NCBI GenBank assembly: GCA_028564675.1
Contig: JAOVVO010000167.1
Coordinates: forward strand, 62,001 to 126,000
Source of the DNA: Onchocerca lupi
Taxonomy: Eukaryota > Nematoda > Chromadorea > Rhabditida > Onchocercidae
Direction: 5' to 3'
DNA: 64,000 nt
Part shown: positions 24,501-37,336 of the stretch, piece by piece
Numbering within the stretch: position 1 is the stretch's first letter
How the letters are laid out: the number at the start of each line of letters is the position of its first letter
Position numbers and translations under genes: made by a program
Notes under the pieces: model-generated
What the model was told of the DNA's origin: nothing
The model's input: only the letters and a program-made list of their open reading frames with translations
Database searches by the model: none

Positions 24501-27500
24501 ATAGAAATTATTTAGCTGCAGATTATGACTTCTTGATTCTTATAGCCGTGACATTATATATATTTAGTTTGTAACACCGGATTTTGATTGTCATCAATTT
24601 TATCTTTCAAGTTCCCTTTCTTTGTTAAGCAATTTTCTTTATCTTAAAATTATTCTCGAAATTGTTCGAGTGTAAATACATGCACATAAAATATGTCATC
24701 TTCCTTTTTTACAGGGCATAATTTATTTATTTGCCATGACATTGTGTTACTTTTCAGATCATTGAAAAAGTTGTGGAAGAACTCGAGACTTTTGACTTCG
24801 TTCATTTGCAAGATATTGTATGTGATCAGTCCAAAATGGAGGAATGTATTTCAGCAAGTGCCGATATAATGTTTTATATCATTGAGCGCCTCTTTTGTTC
24901 CATGGTTCATTAAATTCATTTCAAATTGAAAAATTACTTTTAATGCGTACTATTTGTGTAAAAAGAAAAAGTTCTATAGTTTTATTCGTTTTGGATTATT
25001 CACCAATACGTGATCTGTTTAAGGATCCTGTTCATGAGCAAGGAACCGAGGAAGAACTTTATCTTATTGTATGGAAATCATTTCGTACCATAGTTCAAAC
25101 GACAATCTTTTTGATAAATGCAAAATATTCTGCTGTATGTTTGCTAAATAATTTTTTTTTTCAACTTTATCTTATTTTCAAAATCTAATCAAGATTTCTG
25201 AAATTGGGAGATTTCTTGTGAGTTTTAATATTTCTCATTTTTATATACTTGCTCCAAAGAATAACATTATTTCAGTCTGTTTTCTGTGCCCTTACGATTA
25301 CAGTTCTCAGCAAATTGTCGGCACAAATGTACAAAATATATCTGGAAAGTCATGCTACCCGTATTGATAAACATGATTTATTGATGGAACTTGTTCATTT
25401 GTTTCGTGATCTCATCAACAACTCACCATTCCCATGTTCTTGGTTCCAGATGATACTGTTGCAAGATAGGTGAGATTCTTGTTTGCGTAGAAGATTTCAG
25501 GATACAAAGTTTGTTCAGTGGTTTCTGCTATTCCTTAGCATAAGCCTAACGAGAAATAATAAAATCGATGCATTGTTTTGTCGAATTTCAAGATTCTTCA
25601 ATACTTTTTTGGCTTCTAAAAAGTATTGCCTCAGCGACATTCAGGGCAGTCAGTATTAAGGGCCAGCAAAAAATGGGATGAAGCGATATAAATCGATAAA
25701 TTTTATTATTCTTTCGCTGGGGTCTTCATGTTTTTGAATACTATCATGGATGACTACATTTTATTTCATTTTTTATTCTCAGAATGATTTTGAAAACAAT
25801 GAAATTTATTATGTCGACAATCGTTGAGCACTTTCATGACGATCAGTTCAATGCTGAAGTTTGTTTAACTTTCATCATTATCTGCATATACGTAATTTAT
25901 TTGTAATTTCTTACCTTTGTGTTTGGTTTTTTACACTTGTCAGATTCTTGGTGTTTGTCATTTAGCTTTGGCGAGAGTATATGTTGACAATGGTCGCTCT
26001 TTGCACACAAAAAGCTCTCCAACTAGGCTCACCAACAATTAGTGAACGGCGGTCACGACTTCTATCATCCCAACCAGATTTGAGAAGGATAGCAGTTGCA
26101 GACTTGCGCTCTATGTGGTTCAGACTATCAAGTTAGGCTTATCGATCTAAACACTTCTATATATGAATAAAATTTAATATAATTTTAAATGGAGAATACT
26201 CTTTCATACTTTTGCAGTGGCCCAAAAGATCCTGTTTGTGCCATCTATGATTGGTTCTTATCTTCGAGTGGCCCTGGTTGATGACGATGTTGTACGTGAA
26301 ACTGTTATACCCATATTTTTCGATATGCTTCAGTGTGAATTTCATTTATCACCATTACGCAATTTTTCCAAAGTAGAGTGTTTCTGATTTTTTCTCTGAT
26401 TAATCTTTTAGTTTTGTTATTTATTTTCTTTATTTTAACTATTTATTGTCCCACTGAAGTATCACATTCAAGTTTGCAAACGAAACTATAGTGCAACTGG
26501 ATTGTCTGGTTGATGAGGACTGTGGTGGAGAAGAATTCAAGAAGCAATTGCATAATATCATGATGAATATGTAAGTGTCGTTTTTTAGTTCCCGAGGAAA
26601 TTTTTGTTGAAATTATTAAAGGTATTGAAGTCATCTCAAGTTTTCAGGTGTCGTTCGGATAACGATCTTATTATAGAAGGTTGCAAATTTGTGACTTTAG
26701 TTGATACTCTTCTTCAACATCTTTTTGAATATCGTGAAGTACGAACAAATGGTTACTGTATAGAAAACGGAATGGGTCGAACTGTTGAATTGTTGGTTAG
26801 TTAGTTTTTTTTTTTTTTTTTTTTTTTTTTGAATCAAAGTTTTCATAAACCTTTTTCATGTGATCTGGAAATTCTGCAATTTGACAAGTAGATTTAGAAG
26901 AACCTATTTCTTTAATGCTTCATCTTTTGAAATTTCAGAAATTTTATAAACTTATTGGTCAAGCTGACCTTTACATCAATTATGTTTATAAGCTCTATGA
27001 TCTTCACATGCTCAGCAACAATAAAATTGAAGCAGCCTTCACACTTCTGAAGCACGCTGAAACATTGTCGGTAAGTTTTTCGAAAATTCCACTTTTTTCC
27101 ATTGTATATTAGCAAGGACATGCTTTTATCAAAGAAAATTCAAAAAATAACGATTTAGGCTGATTGAACTGTGTTTATTTGGACACAGTGTCTCATTGAA
27201 CGCTGGTGTTCTGATTCTTTTCAAATTTGAAAGAAAATACAATCCAGATTAAGATGTAGAGTAGCACATCTTGATTTCTTTTCTTTCTTATAAACTCCAA
27301 ATTTAGTGGGCGGACTGTGAGTTACCGACTGCTATTCTGGATGCACATTTAAATCGGCAGTGTGGTACGCAGCGTCAGCTCAAAGAAGCACTTTATAATG
27401 AAGCGGCTAATCTTTTCGATGAAAAAGAATTGTGGGAAGAATCTATTGGTATTTTGAAAGAACTGACATTTCAGTATGAAAAAAATTATGAGTACGAAAA

Positions 27501-30088
27501 ATTACCAAGCCTTCTAGTAAGTGTTTTTTATACTGGTGTATTCGGTCAATAATTTCAACCTTTTATAGTTATTTAAGTTTTCTGTATTTTCTTTTTTCCA
27601 TCTTTTTTTCTTGAGTTTTGCATTTCTGTAAAGTTGAACATTATTCTAAGTTAATTTTTCAGCAGCGCCTTGCTGAACTATATCACAAAGTGAGTACACA
27701 AGGACGAGTTGCATGTACGTATTTCTTCGTTGGATTTTATGGTCTCAGTTTTCCTAGCTATTTGAACAATCGACAGTTCATCTACCGTGGAAATGAATGC
27801 GAAGTTAATTTTTGGCTTATTCTCTCTGTATTTTAATTTTCGGTTTATTAAATCTCGGGTTGCTGAAGAACTTTTTCATTGATAAATCACTTATGTTTAG
27901 GCCATTGTCAGTTTTCGCCATCGAATGCTGTCAACTTTTCCTGGTGCCCAGTTAATTAATACGATGGATGAGTGTTCGCATCTTTCGAAGCATGATAACA
28001 AATTTTTGCAAATTTTTCCCGTGAAACCGCTTTTTGAAAGCTGTTGGGAAAAGAAATGTAGCAATCGTCTGATTCGATGGTATTTCAAAAATAACAGGGT
28101 ATTTATTTTTTTACCAAAAAAAAAAAAAAAGTGAATTTATGATGAATACTGACTATCAATGTCACAGTAATTTAAATAGTAGTTTTAACATAACTCAGAT
28201 ATTCAAAAATCCTTTGAAGATCCTTTTGTTTATGATTTATGTACATTAGCATCGCATGCAATGCGATTAAATTGTTGGCGTCTGATCTATCAGATTAGTT
28301 CGTTGAAAGCTAAACTATCCCACGAAATAAAATTTTAAGGTGCGAAATTTCGAATTTTGCAAAGGCGAAATTCGAAAAGGAACAAAATGGACAGAACTGG
28401 AAGATAGTGAAATCATGCGATCATGGGTAATTCGACGTTCAGTTTCTGTTGAAGAACAACTGCCTAACATTTTACATTGGTCACAAATTACTACTTTTTC
28501 TGATCCAGTACGTTAAATTCAAGTCACTATTAATGGTCATTATGATAGATCATCACGCTTTTATAGATGGATGACTCCATTTTTTTTTTTTTTTTCGTAG
28601 ATTGAGTGTTCTCCATTGATGGAAGCTGTGACAACGATGCAGAAAAACAATGAAGAAATGGAAGAAATGGCACATGTTGTCCTTTCTACACCGTTAGAAT
28701 CAGTTGTTCCATTGGGAGGCAAAATTCGAGGCATTGTACAGGCGTTTGTACAAGGAGGAATCAGAAACTACAAAGTTTGATTTGAATGTCCCAACTGTTC
28801 ATTTCCGGATTTTTTAAATCCTTAAGTTCAAATATGAATTTTTGTATGACTGGTAGTTATATTCTTGCTTCAGATATTTTTCTCTGATCGATGTGCTTCA
28901 ATTCTGACACCAGAAGAACATGAGCTTGTGCGTCATCTGAGAATTTTAATCAGAAATCAGGTTAATTCTTGATTTTTTTACAATTTTTAAGATTTTTTGC
29001 TCCTACAGTAGTCAACTTTAATGTTATCAGCTTTCAGGTGCCAATTTTGGAGTTTTGCTTATATGCGCATGCATCCCGGGACCATCAAGTGAATATTCAG
29101 TTTCATGAGTCCCTTGTAGCTTCTTTTTACGAATATAAAGCAAATATTGAAAAACAGTTTGGGAAAGTGGTAAGAATCAGCCAGTGTTGTGAAATTTTGT
29201 AAAACGTATCTTTCTTGATTGAATAATGTTATTATTTGAGAATATCTCTATAGTGGATTAGATAAGAAAGTATAAATGCAGATAGCATAGAGCAGAAGAT
29301 TTGCTCGATTTTGTATGACGTACTTTCTTATCTGGCGTTTTTCTGAAAGTAGAAACTATTTGATGTTTGTTGCAATACATTCCTACTTATCCTTAATTCA
29401 GGCCTCACAGTTGCCGCCGGGTTGCTCCATTCATCTTTCGCAACAAAAAGGAGATGAGCGAAGAGCAAGCAGTTTTGAAACTTCAAGGTAAATTTCTCAT
29501 CATTCAGAAGAATTTTTACTGGTTTCCTTTACTGCAATGATAATTTTCTTTTCATTTTTTTTTCTGTTTATTTAACATTGCAGCACTCCCTCTGTCATGA
29601 GTGTATTTAAAAGAGGTGGTGGAGCTACAAAAAGTGGAAGAACAACTCCAAGGAAATCAAGTGGCCTGAAATCAGATTTGAAAAGTGCTTTCGAGAATGG
29701 GTGAGCGACTTTTTTATTCTTTATAAACAAGTCAATATTTTATTATAAATTGTAATTTTTATCAGAAATTAAAGTTCTATATGTTAATTTGGTGGTTGAT
29801 TAATATCTCATGTGTATAACATATATTGTTCAGAATTGCCAAACGAATTTCATCTTCATCTGATCGTAGCTTTGACTACAATTCTAATGAAAATAGTTCC
29901 ACTTCTCGATCGACACTTGATTTTTCACGTTTTGAGCATCCACTGAAATCAATCTCTTCGTCGTCCTTGCAAATGACAGAGGATGATGCAACTATTAAAT
30001 CGGTAAAGTCAGTGGAGAGGTAAGTTTTTTATAAGTTTTGCTTTTCTTTAATTTTTTATGCAATTTTATTGGTTAGATATCTCGGAAT

Positions 30089-30136
<48 letters not shown>

Positions 30137-30470
30137 TATTTTTATGTTTTTGTTTTGCACCTGATTACTGCTTCTACATACTGTTGATCAAGAAGATCTT
30201 ACTTAATATTTTAGTATGCTCTCCAGGATACGAGATACTTTTTCATCACAGAACGATGACCAGGATACTAAATAGAACAGCTGCCTTCTCTCTGACTATA
30301 TAGAACATGTTGGATAAAGTAATTCAATAAAACTTGTCTACTTCAGATCAACTGATGCTCAGATTCTGCCACCTCCATTACCTCCTCGACGTACAAAAAT
30401 ATCGCTTCTGCTTCCTCAGCATCTCAGTACCCTTTCGTTTCCGGTGGAAGCTTCTCATCATAATATATAG
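18583..30470 (+). CDS. ced-5: CED-5/DOCK180-family Rac guanine nucleotide exchange factor
   Basis: Large multi-exon gene on the DOCK1/2/5 plan. Early exons: 18583-18681, 19125-19288, 19479-19642, 19750-19873, 20036-20166, 20254-20326, 20545-20786, 20917-21002, 21137-21280. The first two encode an SH3-like region (IGEKVTVS...RFGIFPNNAV). DHR-1 (phosphoinositide-binding) starts at 21446 with DDIRNDLYVTLLQGD and runs through 21671-21772, 21934-22107 and 22228-22442 (GPFALAFARIM, DGLHELLVYK, VTCSTTLTHN). Armadillo-like helices follow (23.2-26.5 kb), including PIFFDMLQCEFH. DHR-2, the catalytic GEF domain, lies at 26.6-29.5 kb: VGFYGLSFPSYLNNRQFIYR, WSQITTFSDPIECSPL, VQAFVQGGIRNYKIFFSDR; the nucleotide-sensor Val position is kept. 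The Ser-rich tail ends with ILPPPLPPRRTK and a TAG at 30470, a CrkII/CED-2 SH3 ligand. In C. elegans CED-5 with CED-12 activates CED-10/Rac for corpse engulfment and cell migration. The start codon and some exon borders at 23.7-24.1 kb are unresolved. Confidence 0.92.
26805..26830. repeat. Poly-T tract, 26 bases, in a CED-5 intron
   Basis: Uninterrupted run of T just after the exon ending RTVELL. It is intronic and lies more than 100 bases from the next acceptor. Confidence 0.9.
30091..30133. repeat. Poly-A tract, 43 bases, in the last CED-5 intron
   Basis: 43 uninterrupted A between the exon ending VKSVER (30019) and the final exon. The length may be partly assembly-dependent. Confidence 0.9.
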
Positions 30471-31589
30471 AACATTTACGATAGTTTGGATTCGGAAAGA
30501 TTTGATTTTTTTTCTTCATTTTTGCTGTTCATGCTGGCGCAAATCCCAAATTTTGACATTTCATTTATGATTGAAAAAAATCAATTTCAGTGCGGCTCTG
30601 TTGTTTTGTCAATATAAAGAGTGAAAAATTTTTTTCCAGACTATTTACAGCAAAGATTTTAGGAGTTTGACATTATAGGTCAATTGAGACTGCGACAAGA
30701 AAATAATTTCAATTTTCCTAATAGAAATTTTATATATATATGATGTGAATAATTTTTTAAAAAATATGTTGCTTTAGAATATTTTTTATTAATTTTTAAT
30801 TTCAATTCATATCAATTTTTTCGACAAAAATTTATGTCGCACTTTTCATGTCTGATCTTATTGCAGTATGTTGTCAGGTATTGTTTTTGAAGAAACATTC
30901 ATTTTGTGTTAATATATTATACTATCTGTTGATGTAATTTTTGGATTTTTTGAGACAGTCATTTCATTTAAGTTAGTATGATAAGTAAAGTGGAATGAAT
31001 TTTGGAATATTGTCTATGGGAAATTTTGAAGCCTTTTTGGTGATAGATTCTTTCAAGATAGTTTTGCTTATATGAGATTTCAAGAACTTGTTTTCTTTCA
31101 AGCTAAATTTCTTCAGTTTCAAATTCTTTAATCTCATACACTTAATTGGTGCTTTCATGTCTTCCACTTTTAGATTCAAGAATCATGTTTTATTAGAAAT
31201 CAAATGAGATTTATGTTATTAATGTTCTCGAAAGTCTCGTTATGTTGGGCATTTTGTAAAAATTTGATGCAGTGACATGCTCTTATATAAATGAATTCAA
31301 AATTGATGTTGCTTATCATCCACATTGTTACGTAATCCAGATGGAGATCTGTATTTCTGATGGAATTCTAATGGAAATCGGTAGTGTTGATTTTGTCTAT
31401 TTGAAAATGAACAAAACTAATTTATTATTTATCAAAATATACAGTACAGATCACTTTGATTTTATTTTGACCGGAATGGTCCAGTCTGGCCGAAATTGTC
31501 CAGTTTACTCTTGGAGATTGTTGAATTGGCATTAAGTTGTCGAGAAAATTAAACAAAAACTATCACAGTATTTCTTAAGAATGAAACCC
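30471..31589. other. Convergent 3' region between CED-5 and lectin genes
   Basis: Very AT-rich. It must hold the 3' UTRs of the plus-strand CED-5 gene and the minus-strand lectin gene, which end tail to tail 1.1 kb apart. The open frames here are short and low-complexity. Confidence 0.5.
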
Positions 31590-34500
31590 TTATAGCCGTT
31601 CCCACGAATGTGAGAAAAGACGTTTAATTTCTTCACTGGCACTTTCTAGGTTTTGTTTCATACTGGATATAGCTTTTTCGACATTTGTTTTTATGTTGAT
31701 TTTATTTCCATCCACTTTACGTTCCTTGAGCAACGTAGTGTTACAATCTGGTAATTCAAGTGCAGTTTCAGGTTCGTCATTTGATTCAGTCATTTGTTTG
31801 ACATTGTTGATAGAAGTATGTAATATATCGGTAATCTCTTCTGTTACTTTACTCATTTGATTAGCAGACAACAATAACGGTGATCCAGGTTTTTGCTCAT
31901 TTACTGGATCATAGTGAATTGAGGTTTCATTTCGATTTATTTGCTCCTCATTTGTTTTTGACATTATATCTTCCCTTATTTTGCTTGACTTATTTGTTGC
32001 ATTGCTATCAAGATTAAATAGATTTCGTAAGCATCGAGTAAGCATACTTTTCAATTTTTTCTTAAATTGGCCATAAATTCCATTATCATTAACTTCCGAC
32101 CGTCCCGCTTTTATTTTTCCATACATTTTTGCTTCATCGGGTTTCATCGTATCATAAATGCGACCTGTAACAGCAGATCCTCCTTCAGCTTTTTGGAATG
32201 CAATTGCAGTATGTTTTTTGTGTAGGAAAATGTTGTTAATATTACCAACAATTTCACGAACAAGTATGTTGCCAACATCATGTTCTTCTGGGAAACTATC
32301 ATCGAATTGCTGTTGATCATCGATCTCATTCTGCAATATCTTTTTTTTTTCGGTTATATCAATTTCTGTATTATTTTTGGCATATAGTGCCTCTTTGAGG
32401 CGTTCTATTAGAGTTTTGCTAGTATCGTTATTATCTAGCAGTGCGCGCAAGTCCGAACTTTTTTCTTGCTTAAGAAATAAATTTAGATTTCGAAAGATAT
32501 CACCGAATTGTTCATACCATGTTCGTGAATCTTTTTGTTTGTCATTTTTATCACAAATCTTATTCGATTGCTGGGAATGCTTTGATAGATTTACTGAGTT
32601 ACTTGAAATTGTAACATTGCGTTTGAAACCGATTTCTGTTCTATCAACCAGGGGCACATCTTCGTCTTTCCCAGTATTTTCCTGCTGCATTTCTTTACGC
32701 ACTACCAATTTTCCTTTTGCGATAAAATTTTTTGCTTGATTCCCATGTTTATTTTCGTTAGCAATTTTATTTTTTGCATTTTCATCTTTTCTCTTTTGTT
32801 TGATAGTGTAATCTATTTCGTCAGTTCCTTCGGCATCCGAATTAGCAGTTGTTAAAGTTCTTTTTGTAGTAATGTTTTGGAACTTCGAAAGGCGATCTTC
32901 TTTGTTCTCATTAGTAATATTTTCTTCCTTTTCATTAATAGGTGATAAAAAATCCTGTAGCAAATTAAGAATTCAAATTTTTCTGAAAATTATTTTTCAG
33001 AGTTTCACCGTGATTACATTTCAAAAATTTTATCCTTGGAAGAAATGTTAGGAAAAATTCAGATTTTGCTGAGAAATTCTTTGGGTAACTATTTCTCCCC
33101 ATCTGAAGTTTCTTTTTGCATAATTTTGCCCAAATTTCAACTGCTGATTGATAATGAATAACATAAGCTAGGATAAGCATCATTTTTTAGTTGGGATAAG
33201 TGTCATTTTTCAATATGTTATGATATGCATTCGATAGTCAAGAAAGTTCATATTTCTACTCACTATAAAGTATAGGGAACTGTACAAGTACCAAACCGAG
33301 TATATTAATGGAAAGTAAATTCACTTACTTCCGTTTTTCTTTGAACATGAGCAATTTCGGTTTTCACTCCTTGTAGCTGTATCATTCGTGGTTCCAGTTT
33401 TACTGCTTCATCCTTTCGTAGCTTATTTATCAATTGCGCAAAAAATTCATAAAATGGGTTGTTTTTCTTTTCGTGCTAGAATATTTGTGGGATTTCTTTT
33501 AGACCACTAATGTCAATTTTTCAGAAAATAAGTTGTCAAAAGATGTGATCAATCATTTCATATTATGTCCCTATCATTTGAAACGACCCGAATCAATTCT
33601 TTCCAAATATTTATACGAAAGTCTTTTTTTCTTTTAAGTAATATATTACACTTTGTTGTTCTGCCAGTAAGGGCATTAGTTCGGAATTTAAAAAGAATGC
33701 CAAATGCTTTGATAGGATAGGAATTTTCTCAATTAACTAGGGAAGTGGAAGAGTACAGAGTTGAAGGTTATTCCTACTAAGAACTTCATAGTTTATTTCT
33801 TTCTTTTTGTGGTGCGCTGAACTTCAGAAAATGATGGTAATTTCATTAAATCTTATAAATTGTAAGGGAATTTGTGATGCAGTTGCCTAATCAAAACGAT
33901 CAGAGCGTAATTGCTTCAAATTAGAAGTTGACAACGAACTTCAAGATGCTGTTCGTTACTTCGTTGACAGATAAACCGATTTGTGTAGTCGAAATCCGGT
34001 GTTTGGTCACATGGTACAGCTTTTAATATCCTTTTATCAATATTCAGTAATGCACATCGGCCATGTTCTGTGGAACTCAGGACTTTTTCCGTAGTGTTAA
34101 CTGTCAACATTTCCCACTCTCTAAATTTAAATACTTAGTTTTCGAGTTTAAACTTCGGATTTTAGCTCAAATATATTAGCTTTAAAATAATCTCGATTTT
34201 AATTATAGAAATAGTATATAACTAACAAATAGGTTGCATTCAGCGATGTATTATCCACCCATTTCCACTCTTTTTCAGTACTGTTTTCTTCATCAATTAG
34301 CACAAGTCCAATTTGTATAGTCCTTTCAGACATTATTGAATTACTGGGTGGATAGTGTGATATTAACCAATTCTGAAGTGCAAATCAACTTTTAAAAGGC
34401 TTTAAAAAATTTATGTCAGATTAGTTCTGAAGTTTCAGTTGACCATTTATTTTAAAACACAATAGGTCAGTGTTACAAGATGGTTAATTATGTCATCTTC

Positions 34501-35669
34501 CACACATTTCTGTAGACTTTTCGGGCAGCCTTTTGTCCTCTCATTACTAGTTAGTATGATAATTCTTAATAATTTGTTTTTTCTATTATAGTTTTATGAA
34601 TAATTTTCAAGAGTAATAAAAGAAGATATACCATCTGTTGCAAACTTTTGATAACAACAAGATCGGAAGCTAAAGTAAGACAGTATTCTCGAGCTATATT
34701 CCAAGATTGTTCACTTAGGTGGAATTGATAATGTTGTCCCTCAGAATCAGCAATCCAGGAAGTACCATAGTTTTGAAGAAATGGCGAAATGAGCTGGAAA
34801 TCAAATAAGAAAATTGAATTGTCTTAATTTCTTCAAATTTAGTATAATCATTAAATATGACCTGTTCAAAAGTGTACTTTCATTTCTTTTTATTCTTCGC
34901 GAAGGATTTTGAGAATTGATTCAAAATCGAATCAAGCTTTTTTTATAATTTGAACTTCTTTTTGTTGATTAACAAAGAGCACTAGCTCTATTCATTATTA
35001 TTTTTGGCTCAGATTAGTGCGCCCGAATAACTCACATTTAAAAAAAAATTTTCGCTTCAGAGAGGATTGATTTGATAAAGTTTTTGAATTTTAGAAGATT
35101 TTTAAATCAAATTTTTTGATAAAATTCAGATCAAGATATTTTGAGGAATGGCTTTGGTGAAATTTTTGAAAAAAGTTTTGATTATGCACTTTTGTTATTC
35201 GAATTCAATGGTTGGTCAATTTGAAATCTAACCTAGTTATTTGTGGATATTCTACTAAAACATTTAGGAATATATAGCATTAGAATAAACAGTTTACTGA
35301 CATGGTAATTACTTTACCATTTATTTCAGCTCATTGTGAAAAATATTTGAAAAATAAACAAGAATGAATATTCAGGAAGTTATATAACCTTGCCCTTAGA
35401 TCTCTTCGTACTTAAGTTATTTCAGTTTTACTTTTGCGTCAATTAAATTTAGTTCATGAAGCTAGATTTGATAAATTTTATATACATACCATTTGTCGAG
35501 CTTTTACCATCGAATCTAAACCCGCAATATGTGCGAAAAAAGCGATGATGACAGCTGAAATGTTAGTGTTACAAATGCAAAAAATCGACAAAGTTGTTGT
35601 CAGATAATTTTATTTAATATATAAGCAATAAAAAATACCTGTTAATCTGACGAACCATTGTTTGGACAT
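31590..35669 (-). CDS. Secreted C-type lectin-domain protein with long charged tail
   Basis: Predicted 698 aa from exons (minus) 35669-35639, 35554-35490, 34793-34632, 34372-34227, 34120-33940, 33475-33329, 32954-31590; every phase agrees. Residues 1-22 form a signal peptide (MSKQWFVRLTAVIIAFFAHI). Residues ~43-190 are a C-type lectin-like domain with the four canonical cysteines C70, C157, C172 and C186, the motif EWKWVDNTSLNATY and the closing RFICQRS. The Ca-site triplets EPN/QPD and WND are not seen, so calcium-dependent sugar binding is doubtful. After the domain come about 500 residues rich in Lys, Glu, Asn, Asp and Ser, almost Cys-free, most of it in one 1365-base exon. No transmembrane span is visible. 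It could be a secreted, perhaps processed, excretory-secretory or matrix protein. I know no family with this pairing and give no function. Confidence 0.82.
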
Positions 35670-37336
35670 AACAGTTCGTTTTACACCGGGTTAGCACCAC
35701 AAATCTCGAGCAGAGAAAATAATCGTACGTCACCTGGAGCTTGTAGAAAGTATTGTAGTTATATTGGAAATGGAATGCAATTTATGATTTTGATATTTAA
35801 TTTCTTTAAGTTGAGTATTTATCGAGTTTGAAGTTTGAGATTTTCCTGGAGAATTCCCAATTTTGTTTTAAGGAAGATTGATATTAAATTCAAATAAAAC
35901 TTCATGGTTTTAAAACTTATTATATTAAAATATAATAATCTGAAATTTTAGCAATTTCCTAGCAATACTTGGAAAAATAGGAATGAATAATAGAGTTACA
36001 ATTGTCAAAGGAAGACGAAAAGTAGGAAGAAATAAGGGGGAAGAGATCAGCTGAAGTTGTTTTGCGGCATTGGAGTGAAAATGAGTAGTGATTGGGATAT
36101 TCCTTTTTGACTGAGTTTTCATTGAATTATATAAGTGACTTGTTCTAGGTCAACGACGTGACCCAGATATACTGTCTTACCCGACACAGAAATTTACGAT
36201 TTTAAATTCTCTAATTCCATCTCATTTTTTTTTCATGCGGGCTTTTGTGCAAACTATCGCTGCCATTACCATGCTATGTTACCACCATTATTTACTTCTT
36301 TTCAAACTGAATCTGCTTTGTTTGAGATGTGAGAAAAAGAAATTTCTGAAAATTGCTCAAGAGTTCAAAGAACACTGTCAATCGAATGTGATCTCCGATT
36401 CTATGATTCTGGTCATCACATTGGAAATCGGAACTTTCTGAAACGAATTTTATGAAATCATGGAGATCCATGTTAAAGTTAGAGGCGAAATTTCATTGTT
36501 GCAGATGAATTTTGTTTCATTTTCGATTTAGAAATCTATTGAAGAAAATTTTGATGTACAATAAATTTCTTCCCATGTTCTCATTCCAAATTTTTTGATG
36601 TTCATAGTTGTGAATACTGCCCAAGTACCACTTTTTTTATACCTTGATTGCAATGTTTGTGTCTTTTTGGCCTAACAAATAAATTGGCATTATTGCACAA
36701 ATCCAAAAAAGCAGTACAAATCTATAAAAGAAATATCTGGATAGAAATAATACATGACAATTTCTTTAACATCAGCAGAAATTTTGGCGCATGACATTTT
36801 AAGATAGCATTGATGTTTTTTGCAAATTATTTAAATATTTGTGTTGAAAGAAATTGGGTGACAAAACATTTTCTGTCCCTTTTTGCAACTTTGCTAAATT
36901 CGGTGAAATGATTTTGATTTGGTAAATAATTCGGAGACATTGACATAAGATATTTCAAAATATCATATAGAAGTTAAGTTTTCAGCATTTCCAACTAGAT
37001 TGTCTTTGTAACCTTTTTCAAACATCGAATTAGTTCTTAATTCCCATAAAGTTATTTTAGCTGGTATTTGGAACCAAATTTCAAAACAATACTATAATTA
37101 TTTTTTGCTCTGATTTTCAATAAATGGTGGAAAATATTTTCTTTAATTGTCATACATTGTTCTTTTTTAAATGATTGGTTCGGTTTATCAACTCAGTTTA
37201 TATCATTTATCAAATTTTCATTGATCTAAGCAATGAAAGGTACGAAGAAAATTTATTAAGGTTTCATCCAACCAGATTTGTTAAATATTTAGTGACTAAC
37301 ATTTGATCTCCCTCTATTTATCAATTTCGGGGATCT
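35670..37336. other. Intergenic upstream of the lectin gene
   Basis: Divergent promoter region shared with the S1P lyase gene further right. AT-rich, with no supported exon. Confidence 0.45.
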
